A DNA stretch of 25,957 nucleotides from PVC group bacterium (ex Bugula neritina AB1) (GTDB taxonomy: Bacteria; GCA-001730085). This document shows, one piece after another, positions 15,876 to 24,726 of this stretch. The stretch covers positions 1 through 25,957 of the forward strand of contig MDLB01000087.1 of NCBI GenBank assembly GCA_001730085.1. The letters are read 5' to 3'. Under the pieces are notes generated by a model. The model saw only the letters and a program-made list of their open reading frames with translations. It was not told where the DNA came from and ran no database searches. The translations under genes and the position numbers were made by a program. The stretch's first letter is position 1; each line of letters begins with the position of its first letter.

Positions 15876-16767
15876 TATTGGTTCAAACACTGTTTGTGGA
15901 CAATTTTTAGCTTGGGACAAACAAAAAGAAACATTAGACACACTCTCTATAAGAGCCAATGTTTTAAAGCTCGGTCGTCATTTAATAGGAGAGAAAAAAA
16001 TCCCATCTACTGCGGTCATAAAACTCTTAGATTCGATAAAGTCTTTCTTAAAAGAAAGCAACACTTTCGCTAAATGCCATAACTTTATCATCGCCACTAG
16101 TCCATTGAGACAGGCACAAAATGCACGCGAAATCATCAAACTTATCGAAAAAGAGTGTTCTATAAAAATTCATGTTTTAACAGGTGAAGAAGAGGGCCTT
16201 CTTGCCTTCAAAAGTGCTCGTTATTGTTTTCAACATTTACCGAACCACTCCCTTATTTGCGACCTCGGAGGCGGGAGCTTCGAAATGGTTTATGGAGGAA
16301 CAAAATGTTTATATCAAAACTCAAGTTGGCCTCATGGTTTATCGAAGATAAAACAAAAGCTTTCTTGGCCGAGCAAACCGACCCTAGAAAAGTCTATAGA
16401 AGCTCGTGAGTACTGTCGTTCTCTTCTAAAAGTTTTTTTCGAACAAAAGCCTTTTGCTATCGAAACCATCGTTGTGACATCAAGTATCCTAAAACTAGCA
16501 CTTAAGTCACTTTATCCTGAGATTGACCTCCAAAAAGTATCAGCCCCTAAAATAAATCTATCTGAGATGATTCATTTGGAAAACAATATTTATACAGAAA
16601 AAACAGTGATACCTTTTCAAAAACAAAGCGAAGATCTTCTTTGTCTCGGACTCATTTTTTTCCAAGAAATGTTAAAAAAAACAAACATTGAATCTCTTTA
16701 TGTCTGTCCTTGGTCTATCAGAGAAGCTTACGTGTGGGAAAATTTGAAAAATTCCTCAATCACTTAG
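15847..16767 (+). CDS. Ppx/GppA family exopolyphosphatase-like protein
   Basis: The ASKHA-fold phosphate-binding motifs are present: DIGSNT at residues 10-15, TGEEEG at ~112 (catalytic Glu region) and DLGGGSFEMV at ~139. At 306 aa it is the short form lacking the C-terminal HD domain of E. coli Ppx/GppA. Family members cleave polyphosphate or pppGpp; which one cannot be decided here. ATG 15847 lies inside the end of cca (29-nt overlap), so translation is probably coupled. It is the last gene of the recG operon and its stop is 3 nt from the stop of the convergent bioF-like gene. Confidence 0.92.
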   Translation: MSKNIFQIIDIGSNTVCGQFLAWDKQKETLDTLSIRANVLKLGRHLIGEKKIPSTAVIKLLDSIKSFLKESNTFAKCHNFIIATSPLRQAQNAREIIKLIEKECSIKIHVLTGEEEGLLAFKSARYCFQHLPNHSLICDLGGGSFEMVYGGTKCLYQNSSWPHGLSKIKQKLSWPSKPTLEKSIEAREYCRSLLKVFFEQKPFAIETIVVTSSILKLALKSLYPEIDLQKVSAPKINLSEMIHLENNIYTEKTVIPFQKQSEDLLCLGLIFFQEMLKKTNIESLYVCPWSIREAYVWENLKNSSIT

Positions 16768-16770
16768 CCT

Positions 16771-17892
16771 TCATTCCCTTTTAAAATCACTCAGTTCTTT
16801 TAATAATCTCTGAATATCTTGTATTTTATGCGTAGCATTCAATGTTAATCTCAAACATTCTTTCCCCTTCGGAACAGTGGGAACCCTCATGGCTGGAATA
16901 AAAAAACCTCTTTCTAAGAAAAAGTCCGAAACTTCTTTCACTCTTTCTGCTCCCTCAAAATAAAAAGGCACAATAGGTGAATGAGCTTCTTCACATAACC
17001 CAATAAGCTTATACAAATGAGCTCGTTGCACCTCAGCTTTTTGAACAAGATCAACAGATAAAAGAAGTCCTGCAGCAAGTGGCAAAGGCATCGCTGTAGT
17101 ATAAATGCTCGTACGCCCTTTATTAATAACTGTATCTACGATACTTTTGGACCCCAAAACAGCTCCACCGCAAACCCCTAAAGCTTTACCCATTGTGATC
17201 ATCCTGACCTCAACATTTTGAAAGCAATCTTTTTCAACAATAACACCTTCTCCTTGCTTACCAAAAACACCAACACCATGAGCTTCATCAACAATCAAGC
17301 GAAAAGCATATCGCTCTTTTAGATCAACAATATTTTGGATGGGCAAAATATCCCCAAATATACTATCCACACTTTCACAAACAACCCACGTCATGGAATA
17401 TTTGTGAGCATAACGTTTTAAACAATCTTCCAAATGCCCGACATCATTGTGACGAAACACTTTATAAGAAGCTTTAGACATCTTAACTCCATCGATAAGA
17501 CTCGCATGAGCACAGCGATCTATCAAAACCAGATCTTCTGGCTCGATCAAAGCTCCCAACGTCCCTAGGTTAGCCATATACCCTGTCGAAAAAAGCAAAC
17601 ATGATTCAGCATGCAACCATTGTGCTATCTTTTGCTCTACATTTTCATATAATAAATGATGCCCACATATATACCTAGATGCTCTTTGACCTAAGCCGTA
17701 CTGATCGAGGGCTGTGCGAAAAGCCTCCAAGAGATCAGGGTGTTCCGACATCCCCAAATAGTCATTCGAACCAAAATTAAGACAAGGTCTCCCTTTAATC
17801 AAAGACCGGTCTATATCAAAAGGTTCAACCTTAATCATTTTTCGGTAAAGACCCTGCTGTTTTAAACGTTCAAGTTTTTTTTCTTCTCTCAT
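16771..17892 (-). CDS. bioF: Alpha-oxoamine synthase, probably 8-amino-7-oxononanoate synthase
   Basis: This PLP enzyme condenses an acyl thioester with an amino acid. Family motifs: NFGSNDYLGMSEHP (~43), LLFSTGYMANLG (~100), DRCAHASLIDG, IVDEAHGVGVFG and the PLP lysine in ITMGKALGVCGGAVLG. The 373-aa length suits BioF, which makes the biotin precursor KAPA from pimeloyl thioester and alanine. 2-amino-3-ketobutyrate CoA ligase and serine palmitoyltransferase share the fold, and no other biotin gene is in the window, so the substrate is inferred. ATG 17892 is chosen over an adjacent TTG at 17895. It ends an operon with the SDR gene 94 nt upstream, which could supply or process its acyl substrate. 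Confidence 0.82.
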   Translation of the reverse strand: MREEKKLERLKQQGLYRKMIKVEPFDIDRSLIKGRPCLNFGSNDYLGMSEHPDLLEAFRTALDQYGLGQRASRYICGHHLLYENVEQKIAQWLHAESCLLFSTGYMANLGTLGALIEPEDLVLIDRCAHASLIDGVKMSKASYKVFRHNDVGHLEDCLKRYAHKYSMTWVVCESVDSIFGDILPIQNIVDLKERYAFRLIVDEAHGVGVFGKQGEGVIVEKDCFQNVEVRMITMGKALGVCGGAVLGSKSIVDTVINKGRTSIYTTAMPLPLAAGLLLSVDLVQKAEVQRAHLYKLIGLCEEAHSPIVPFYFEGAERVKEVSDFFLERGFFIPAMRVPTVPKGKECLRLTLNATHKIQDIQRLLKELSDFKRE

Positions 17893-17986
17893 CAATAGCC
17901 ATCTCTCTCTATTGCTACAATGCTTTGGTTTTTAAAGTAGTTTACAACGACCCAAAGAAACTTTATTCATGAATACTTAGTCTCAC

Positions 17987-18709
17987 TCAAAGAACCCGAC
18001 TATCTAAAACAAATGTCTGACCCGAAACTTGGGGCCAAAAAGATATATCATAAACAGACTGACAAATGCTCTCCATAGATGCAAGATCCTTCAAGGTGTT
18101 TTCTAATCGGTATTTTTCAACGCTATCCTTTGTTAAAAATTTAGACATCCTTGTTTTCATAAAACCAGGACAAATAGCATTACATTGAATATTTTGAACG
18201 CCATACTCTTCCGCTAAATCTTTTGTAAATCCAAGAAGGTATCCCTTAGAAAAAGCATAGCCACTTAAGCCCATACTTCTGCCACCATAGGCCTGATGAG
18301 AGATGACATTAAGGATATGTCCTTTTTTTCTCAAAGCCATCTTAAAAGCTATCTTCCGAGACAAATAAGCCGTCCCCTGTGCATTAACTTTAAACATATC
18401 ATCAAAATCGTTACCCGACAAACGCAATGTTAGAGATGAGTAGCTAACACCGGCATTATTTATCCAAATATCAGGACACTTTTCTCGCAAACACCTATCA
18501 AAAAAGTGATCAATCGAAACTTGATCTCTTAGATCCATATGGCATCTTTCGACTTTGCCCAAAGAGTCTAGTGTTAAAAAATTTTTTTCGTGAAAATCAT
18601 CATCGGTGAAATAAGATAAAAAAACATCATGACCTCTTTTCAAATAAAAAGAGCATAGATCATACCCCAACCCATCCAATCCGCCTGTAATAATAACAAA
18701 AGACTTCAT
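17987..18709 (-). CDS. Short-chain dehydrogenase/reductase (FabG-like)
   Basis: This is a 240-aa Rossmann-fold oxidoreductase. The nucleotide-binding loop is TGGLDGLG near the N-terminus, NNAG stabilises the central sheet, and the active site is Ser (NVISHQ) with YAFSK (YxxxK). It resembles 3-oxoacyl-ACP reductases and sugar or polyol dehydrogenases; the substrate cannot be told. It starts 11 nt after the ribE stop, with AGAG near the ATG, and so is part of the ftsY-rib transcript. Its pairing with an alpha-oxoamine synthase suggests action on a beta-keto product or acyl precursor, as an inference only. Confidence 0.9.
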   Translation of the reverse strand: MKSFVIITGGLDGLGYDLCSFYLKRGHDVFLSYFTDDDFHEKNFLTLDSLGKVERCHMDLRDQVSIDHFFDRCLREKCPDIWINNAGVSYSSLTLRLSGNDFDDMFKVNAQGTAYLSRKIAFKMALRKKGHILNVISHQAYGGRSMGLSGYAFSKGYLLGFTKDLAEEYGVQNIQCNAICPGFMKTRMSKFLTKDSVEKYRLENTLKDLASMESICQSVYDISFWPQVSGQTFVLDSRVL

Positions 18710-18720
18710 GGTTTTCTCTA

Positions 18721-19365
18721 TTAATCTCTAGGGTCTACGGGGTTAATTTTTTGTTCTTCATCTCTTTGGGAAAGATAGGAAATAACATATTTACCCAAAT
18801 AATCAAATTCTATATTGATTTTATCTTTCCATTTTTTATTTTTAAGATTCGTTTTTTGTAAAGTGTGAGGAACAATTGAAACGATGAGATCTTTAGAGGA
18901 ACACTCAAGAATGGTTAAACTTATACCGTCTAAAGCAACAGACCCTTTGGGAACAACATATTTACCCCACTTTCTGTCAAAACTAACTGTGAGTAAAAAA
19001 CATTTCTCTGACTTTTCTAAAGCGATCACCTCTCCCACATAATCAACATGACCTGTACATATATGCCCCTCCAGCCTACTACCCAATGGGACTGTCCTTT
19101 CCAGATTAACCTTGTCTCCTTTTTTCAAGCAACCAAGATTCGTCACAGACAACGTTGTTTGGACAATATCAAAAGAAACCCTACCCTTTTTAGCACCAAC
19201 AACAGTCAAGCATACGCCATTCACAGCAAGACTACTACCCAAAGAGAGATCAGATATATCGGAATCATAAGGCTCAATAACCAAACGTTTAGATAACATG
19301 CCATCTATGTGTTTATCTTCGATAGTTATAACCTTCCCAAGATCTTCAATCAATCCCGTGAACAT
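18721..19365 (-). CDS. ribE: Riboflavin synthase, alpha subunit
   Basis: It dismutates two 6,7-dimethyl-8-ribityllumazine molecules to riboflavin and the pyrimidine precursor. The 214-aa protein begins with the diagnostic MFTGLIED and has two lumazine-binding repeats, each with a matching block: LAVNGVCLTVV in the first and VALDGISLTIL in the second. GHICTGHVDYVG ends the first repeat. It overlaps the ribD 3' end by 16 nt, showing an operon. Its substrate is made by RibH, encoded in the divergent cluster about 4 kb away. Confidence 0.97.
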   Translation of the reverse strand: MFTGLIEDLGKVITIEDKHIDGMLSKRLVIEPYDSDISDLSLGSSLAVNGVCLTVVGAKKGRVSFDIVQTTLSVTNLGCLKKGDKVNLERTVPLGSRLEGHICTGHVDYVGEVIALEKSEKCFLLTVSFDRKWGKYVVPKGSVALDGISLTILECSSKDLIVSIVPHTLQKTNLKNKKWKDKINIEFDYLGKYVISYLSQRDEEQKINPVDPRD

Positions 19366-20474
19366 GCTCTATCTCCTTTAAAAAGTTTCCCTTGCATAAA
19401 AAAGTCATCACCTAGCTTTGTCCACGATACCTTTTTCAGCTTTAAACTTTCCTCCACTGTCGAAATATTATGGGACATAGACGATAACCAAAAAGGCCCT
19501 GAACCTATGATCTTCGGAGCAATATACATACATATTTCATCGACAAGATCATGATCCATGAAAGATTTGTATGTTTCGGAACCGCCCTCCACAAGTAAGT
19601 GACAAATATCTCTTAGGTAAAGCTCCTTCATAAAAGCATCAAAAAAGGCCTCCCCATCTGAAATATAAGAAAAAGGTGTGACCCACTCTTGAACCCCTCT
19701 TCTTTTAAGCTCATCTGTCAAAATACTTTTACTTGTCACAAACAATGTTTTTTCAGGATGATCTGTCACAAGATTTTTGGTTTCAGGGATTTTTTCACCC
19801 GTAAACAAAACAATCCTCAAAGGAACTTTCAAGGTTTTATCTAAAGAGCGCGCTGTTAAGCGAGGGTCATCTTTCAAAAAAGTATTTTCACCAACAAGGA
19901 TCGCATCCACTGTTTCTCTTATCTCATGAACGGAACGACGCGACTCCTCTCCGGTTATCCAACGTGAATGACCGTTGTGACAAGCGATCCGTCCATCCAA
20001 ACTCACAGCTGTCTTAAGAGTTATCCAAGGTCGACGATGTGTGACTCTCATATGAAAAGGAGCAATCAAGTCTTCACACTCTTCTCGACAAATCCCAAAA
20101 GTTATTTCGATACCTTTTTTTTCTAAATGACCCCGTGCATACGAGCCATTCTCATCAGAGGGGTCCATGGCTCCAACAAAAACACGTTTTATACCGTGAG
20201 CCACAATAGCATCTGTGCAAGGCCCTGTTCTGCCTTCTGTTGAGCAAGGTTCTAATGTAACGTATAGATCCGCCCCATGAGTTTTCCCTTCACAAGAAAG
20301 AAGCGCATTAACTTCGGCATGAGGAGAACCTGCTTTGGCATGATAGCCAGACCCTATAATAACGCCATCCTTAACAACAACAGCACCTACAGGTGGATTA
20401 GGGTAGGTATCACCAAGACCTTTTCGTGCAAGAGCAATTGCTCGACGCATATGCTTATCATGAAATTCTTGCAT
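19350..20474 (-). CDS. ribD: Bifunctional diaminohydroxyphosphoribosylaminopyrimidine deaminase / reductase
   Basis: RibD carries out deamination then side-chain reduction of the GTP cyclohydrolase II product. The N-terminal deaminase domain (~1-145) has the zinc site GSPHAEVNAL and LEPCSTEGRTGPC. The reductase domain (~147-365) begins RPWITLKTAVSLDGRIA, with SRWITG, AILVGENTFLKDDPRL and HLLVEGGSET. The 374-aa length is typical. The ATG lies 3 nt after the ftsY TGA, so the two are cotranscribed. Confidence 0.97.
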   Translation of the reverse strand: MQEFHDKHMRRAIALARKGLGDTYPNPPVGAVVVKDGVIIGSGYHAKAGSPHAEVNALLSCEGKTHGADLYVTLEPCSTEGRTGPCTDAIVAHGIKRVFVGAMDPSDENGSYARGHLEKKGIEITFGICREECEDLIAPFHMRVTHRRPWITLKTAVSLDGRIACHNGHSRWITGEESRRSVHEIRETVDAILVGENTFLKDDPRLTARSLDKTLKVPLRIVLFTGEKIPETKNLVTDHPEKTLFVTSKSILTDELKRRGVQEWVTPFSYISDGEAFFDAFMKELYLRDICHLLVEGGSETYKSFMDHDLVDEICMYIAPKIIGSGPFWLSSMSHNISTVEESLKLKKVSWTKLGDDFFMQGKLFKGDRACSRD

Positions 20475-20477
20475 ATA

Positions 20478-21377
20478 TCATCTTTCAAAAAGAGCTTCGA
20501 TAAAGTCATCTCTAGAAAAGGGCAAAAGGTCATCAACACCTTCACCTATACCCAAGTACTTAACAGGCAATTTAAGCTCTCTGGCTATAGAAAAAATGAA
20601 GCCACCTTTCGCAGAACTGTCAAATTTAGCTAAAATCAACTCATCAATCCCAATCGTCTTATCAAATTGACGTGCCTGCATAAGGCCATTATTTCCAGTT
20701 GTCGCATCTAAAATCATTTGTGTGCGCAATTCAGAAGAAGAAACATGCTGAGCAATAGTTCTCTTCATTTTGCTCATTTCGTCCATCAAGTTTTTATTTG
20801 TATGCAATCTTCCCGCGGTATCGATGATCAAAAGGTCACATCCCCTCGCTTTCATTCCTTCCAAAGCTTCATAAATCACAGATGAAGGATCCGCACCATC
20901 AGCTTTTTCGATCATCGGAATCTCTAACCTTTTAGACCAAACTCTCAATTGTTCAACCGCAGCAGCTCTAAATGTATCTGCCGCAGCGAGCAAAACTTTC
21001 CGCCCTTCATCTTTATATTTTTTAGCTAATTTCGCAATTGTTGTTGTTTTTCCAGAACCATTAACCCCAAAAACTAACAAAACTTTGACCTTATTGGTTT
21101 CTTTCCACTCGTCTGGCAAATACGTTCTCAAACTTTCTCTTAAAAAGCCATAAATATCATCTGTCATGTCTTTGGAAGCTTTCACCTTTGCACGTACAGA
21201 ATCGATCAACTCCATCGTTATGGGAACTCCCATATCTGCTGTTATTAAAATTTCTTCAAGCTCTTCTATTTCATCCTCATCAATTGTGTTTTTCAAAACA
21301 ATATGACTCATCCGCTGGGTCAATGAAGATTGTGTTTTTTGTAAACTTTTTTTTAACCTCGACATCAAATTTAACAC
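20478..21377 (-). CDS. ftsY: Signal recognition particle receptor FtsY
   Basis: FtsY is the SRP receptor GTPase for co-translational membrane targeting. It has an N domain (helical bundle, ~1-90) and a G domain with GVNGSGKTTTIAKLA (~104), DTFRAAAVEQL, IIDTAGRLHTN and YLGIGEGVDDLLPF near the C-terminus. At 299 aa it is the short NG-only form without an acidic A domain. The G4 motif reads AKFDSSAKGG instead of the usual TKLDGTAKGG, so the conserved Thr is Ala. GTG 21377 is chosen because AAGGG lies 6 nt upstream; the next in-frame ATG is at 21365. It is first in the operon with ribD, ribE, the SDR gene and the bioF-like gene. Confidence 0.97.
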   Translation of the reverse strand: MLNLMSRLKKSLQKTQSSLTQRMSHIVLKNTIDEDEIEELEEILITADMGVPITMELIDSVRAKVKASKDMTDDIYGFLRESLRTYLPDEWKETNKVKVLLVFGVNGSGKTTTIAKLAKKYKDEGRKVLLAAADTFRAAAVEQLRVWSKRLEIPMIEKADGADPSSVIYEALEGMKARGCDLLIIDTAGRLHTNKNLMDEMSKMKRTIAQHVSSSELRTQMILDATTGNNGLMQARQFDKTIGIDELILAKFDSSAKGGFIFSIARELKLPVKYLGIGEGVDDLLPFSRDDFIEALFER

Positions 21378-23056
21378 TGGAATCCCTTTCTAATATAAAT
21401 CCGAAAACTTTGTAACATTTTTTAATCAGTCTTTCCTTAAATCGAAGACTTTCAGGTAGTTACAAAGCCCTTATGTTTTGAGAAATCTATGCACACTATG
21501 AAAAGTTTTTTTCAAATGAAAGAAATATGTAAAACAGTGACGTGACTTCTCATTAAAATTATAGTAAAACTTTAATAGTCCCTAATGTTGGGAAAACTAT
21601 TTAAGCTACTTCTTAACAATATTATTTCGTAATTTCAAGAAAAACATTCCTAATTTGAGAGATTATAAGTCATCTTGAAAACAATAAAGCCTCCTAAGAT
21701 CCCTTGTTGTTTAAAGGGAACCAGTCGTTTCCTAATAAAGGTCTCATTAAAAAAGTGTAGAAACACTGTTTGAAATTCCAATCGAAGGAAAAATGCACAG
21801 TGACGAGACCTCTTGATCATTTGAATATTTACAAGAGCGTTATGAAAATCATTCCAATCAAAGAACGGTGAGTATTTTTTCAAAAATCTCATTATTTAAG
21901 GCGTTTTTCAAAATTTTTATCTCTAAAAATTTTAAAGGAAGCAAAAAATAAAAATAATCAAAAGAACATATTCGTATAGAAAAAACAACAAAAAACTGCA
22001 CAAAACCCAATTAAAGAACGTTGTAAAAATTCAAACATATACATCCTTGTTCAAAGAAGGAGTAAATAGGCTATTGTACAGAGCGAGTCCATATTGGTTT
22101 TATTGTAACATATCCCAAGGTCGTTTCATAATTTCGTCGATTATAGTTGGAAAGCACTATAAGATGTTGTTTTAAGACCCTTAAAAAATTAAGTCAAATT
22201 TTTTTTGGGAATACTTTTTCAAAAGCTTTATCATTATTAAACGATTACAAAGTCGGCTCTCACCAAAGGGTCTGGGGTCTGATACAACCTTTTCGTTCTT
22301 GTAAAAAACTTTCCAGCCATCTGGACAACACAAGAGATTTCTGAAAACTCTCTTGAATTATAAACGATACCATACTATTATATATATAGACTGTTGTAAA
22401 ATACCCATGGCACCTTATAATATAAATTTTTGTCATGGTCTAATTAGATGAGAGAGCTTTAATGTTGCGTCCTTTGTCCTGATTTCGATTGGGCAAAACC
22501 TTTCGGAGGGGTTTCAAGTGAACCCTCCTTAGTTAATAAGACCTTCTTTTTCTCCTCCTTAACATGAGATTATTTTTAAATACACCCTTGTTCATTGGAG
22601 ATAATTTTTATTAGAGTTTGTCCTTTAAAAAAAATCCATATAACACTTAAAATATGGTCTTTTTTGAAAATGATTCAACTTTTTAAAGCCGCCAAGAACA
22701 ATCGTTAAATATTTTTCAAAAATCTCGTTGATAACGTTGAGAAAGAATCGCTGTCTTTTGTGACCATTTGGGCGAATATTGGAAAAAATTTGAAAGATTT
22801 GAATGTGACCATAAAAATCTTAATTTAAAGAATATTCCGAAAGTTTTGCACTGTCTCAAAAATTTTTTAAGAAAACCTCCTCGTAAAAGTATGGAGAATG
22901 TCTCGAATTACCTACCATTCGCATTCTTTTATGAGATTTCTACAAAGAAATATATACAAGTGATAAAGTTTTAACAAGAAATCTAAGGAAATGTTTGAAC
23001 CATTTTTGAAAGATCTCTTTAAAAACATTAATATAAAAAAAATACGGAGATAAAAA
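21378..23056. other. 1.68-kb gene-poor region between ftsY and ribBA
   Basis: I find no convincing gene. The short open frames here (longest about 80 codons) lack Shine-Dalgarno sequences and known motifs. The region must hold the divergent promoters of the ftsY-rib and ribBA-ribH-nusB operons. Two hairpins are visible: AATAGT-CCC / GGG-AAA-ACTATT at 21574-21601, and GGAGGGGTT / AACCCTCC (one bulged G) at about 22505-22528. The motif TTTTTCAAAAATCTC occurs at about 21876 and again at about 22712. A perfect TGTGACCAT direct repeat is at about 22760 and 22805. No FMN riboswitch consensus or tRNA is seen. It could hold a decayed gene or an unrecognised RNA. Confidence 0.5.
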
Positions 23057-24286
23057 ATGGGGCAAAAAAACAGCCCATTGTCTAGCATCGAAGAGGGAAT
23101 AGAATCCATACGTCAAGGAAAAATTCTCATCGTTGTCGACGATGAGAAGCGTGAAAACGAAGGGGACTTGATAATGGCGGCGGAATTTATAACACCCGAA
23201 GCTGTCAACTTTATGGTGACATATGGTCGAGGTTTAATTTGTGTATCAACAACACTAGAAAGACTTACATCCCTAAAAATTGACCCCATGGTGCAAACTA
23301 ACACATCTTTGATGCAAACACCTTTTTACACCTCTGTTGACTATGTTGTAAACACTACTACGGGTATTTCTACGGCAGACCGAGCTAAAACAATCCGCTC
23401 CTTTGTCGACCCAGAAACCTCCCCTCAAGATTTAGCAAAACCAGGACATATATTCCCTCTATGCGCCAAAGAAGATGGTGTTTTACGTCGTGCTGGCCAT
23501 ACCGAAGCTGTCGTAGACTTTTGCTGTTTAGCAGGTTTGTCCCCTGCAGGAGTATTGTGTGAAATTTTAAATGAAGATGGAACCATGGCAAGACTTCCCG
23601 ATCTGAAAGATTTTGCAAAAAAACACGATCTAAAGATCTGCAGCATTGCAGACTTGATCAGTTATCGCCTCTCAAAAGAGTCTCTTGTTCAAAAAGAAGT
23701 CAGCACAAACTTACCAACAGAACATGGCAATTTTGACTTGATTGTCTATGAGTCTAAAAGTGATTTTAAAGGACATGTTGCTTTAACCTACGGAGATATA
23801 TCAAAAGTCGACGAAAAGGACCCTCTTTTGGTACGCGTACATTCCGAGTGTTTAACAGGAGATGTTTTTCACTCCAACAGATGTGACTGTGGCAAACAAC
23901 TCAATACCGCCATGGAAATGATCGCTAAAAAAGGTCGTGGCATCATCCTATACATGAGACAGGAAGGTCGCGGTATCGGATTCTTAAACAAGATGAGGGC
24001 CTATGCTTTGCAAGACTCAGGGTTAGACACGGTAGAAGCAAATCAGAAACTAGGCTTTCCTCCTGATATGAGAAACTATGGTATTGGAGCACAAATATTA
24101 AAAGATCTCGGAGCTCTTCATATCAACATTTTGACAAATAATCCTAAAAAAATGGTTGGCCTTAAAGGTTATGGAATAACTATCCATAAAAGGATACCTC
24201 TTTTGGTCTCTTCCACTAAAGAGAATCAAAACTACCTAAAAACAAAAAAAGAAAAACTGGGACACCTTTTGGAGTTAGATGAATGA
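23057..24286 (+). CDS. ribBA: Bifunctional DHBP synthase / GTP cyclohydrolase II
   Basis: One protein makes both riboflavin precursors: 3,4-dihydroxy-2-butanone 4-phosphate from ribulose-5-phosphate, and the pyrimidine from GTP. The RibB domain (~1-205) has VVDDEKRENEGDLIMAAE and RRAGHTEAVVDF. The RibA domain (~210-400) has VRVHSECLTGDVF, the zinc-ligand segment SNRCDCG, MRQEGRGIGF and ILTNNPKKMVGL. Both active sites look intact, and the 409-aa length is typical. A GGAG 7 nt before the ATG sets the start. The 3' end overlaps ribH in ATGA. Confidence 0.98.
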   Translation: MGQKNSPLSSIEEGIESIRQGKILIVVDDEKRENEGDLIMAAEFITPEAVNFMVTYGRGLICVSTTLERLTSLKIDPMVQTNTSLMQTPFYTSVDYVVNTTTGISTADRAKTIRSFVDPETSPQDLAKPGHIFPLCAKEDGVLRRAGHTEAVVDFCCLAGLSPAGVLCEILNEDGTMARLPDLKDFAKKHDLKICSIADLISYRLSKESLVQKEVSTNLPTEHGNFDLIVYESKSDFKGHVALTYGDISKVDEKDPLLVRVHSECLTGDVFHSNRCDCGKQLNTAMEMIAKKGRGIILYMRQEGRGIGFLNKMRAYALQDSGLDTVEANQKLGFPPDMRNYGIGAQILKDLGALHINILTNNPKKMVGLKGYGITIHKRIPLLVSSTKENQNYLKTKKEKLGHLLELDE

Positions 24287-24723
24287 ACCATATCGCCATA
24301 ACAGTTAGTCGCTTTAATCAGCTCATAACAGAAAACCTTTTAAACGCCTGTTTAGATGTCCTTAAAGACCAATCACCTGTGATCTCATCTCCTTTTGTTG
24401 CATGGGTACCGGGTGCCTATGAGTTACCCTTTGCCGCACAGTCTTTGGCTAGATCAAAAAAATATTCGGCTATCATTTCTCTTGGTGCCGTTATCAAGGG
24501 AGAAACTCCGCACTTTGATTACATTTGCGAACAAACAGCAGCTGGTCTAATGAGAGTTTCATTGGATGAAAAATTGCCCGTTATTTTTGGGGTTCTAACA
24601 ACAAACACCCTAGAAGAAGCTAAAGCACGATCCTCTGAACCACTCGGAAACAAAGGAACTGACGCCGCTTTATGTGCGCTAGAAATGTTAGACTTCCTCA
24701 AAAACACAGCAAGCGGAAATTAA
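24283..24723 (+). CDS. ribH: 6,7-dimethyl-8-ribityllumazine synthase
   Basis: RibH condenses the RibD/phosphatase product with DHBP to give lumazine, often as an icosahedral shell. The 146-aa protein shows SRFNQLITENLL, WVPGAYELPFAAQSLA, SLGAVIKGETPHFDYIC and FGVLTTNTLEEAKAR, the conserved substrate-binding segments. It is shorter at the N-terminus than many homologues, starting directly at the first strand. The ATG overlaps the ribBA stop, indicating translational coupling. Confidence 0.97.
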   Translation: MNHIAITVSRFNQLITENLLNACLDVLKDQSPVISSPFVAWVPGAYELPFAAQSLARSKKYSAIISLGAVIKGETPHFDYICEQTAAGLMRVSLDEKLPVIFGVLTTNTLEEAKARSSEPLGNKGTDAALCALEMLDFLKNTASGN

Positions 24724-24726
24724 CAA

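Noticed and set aside
21650-21892. 80-codon minus-strand open frame upstream of ftsY
   Set aside because: No start context and no recognisable motif; length is expected by chance in AT-rich spacer.
22768-22974. 68-codon plus-strand open frame with MGEYWKKFERF, compared mentally with transposase remnants
   Set aside because: No Shine-Dalgarno, no clear family motif, and neighbouring frames do not continue a recognisable protein. Left as part of the gene-poor region.
22900-23056. FMN (RFN) riboswitch before ribBA
   Set aside because: The conserved RFN sequence blocks were looked for and not seen; the leader is only AT-rich with a plain Shine-Dalgarno.
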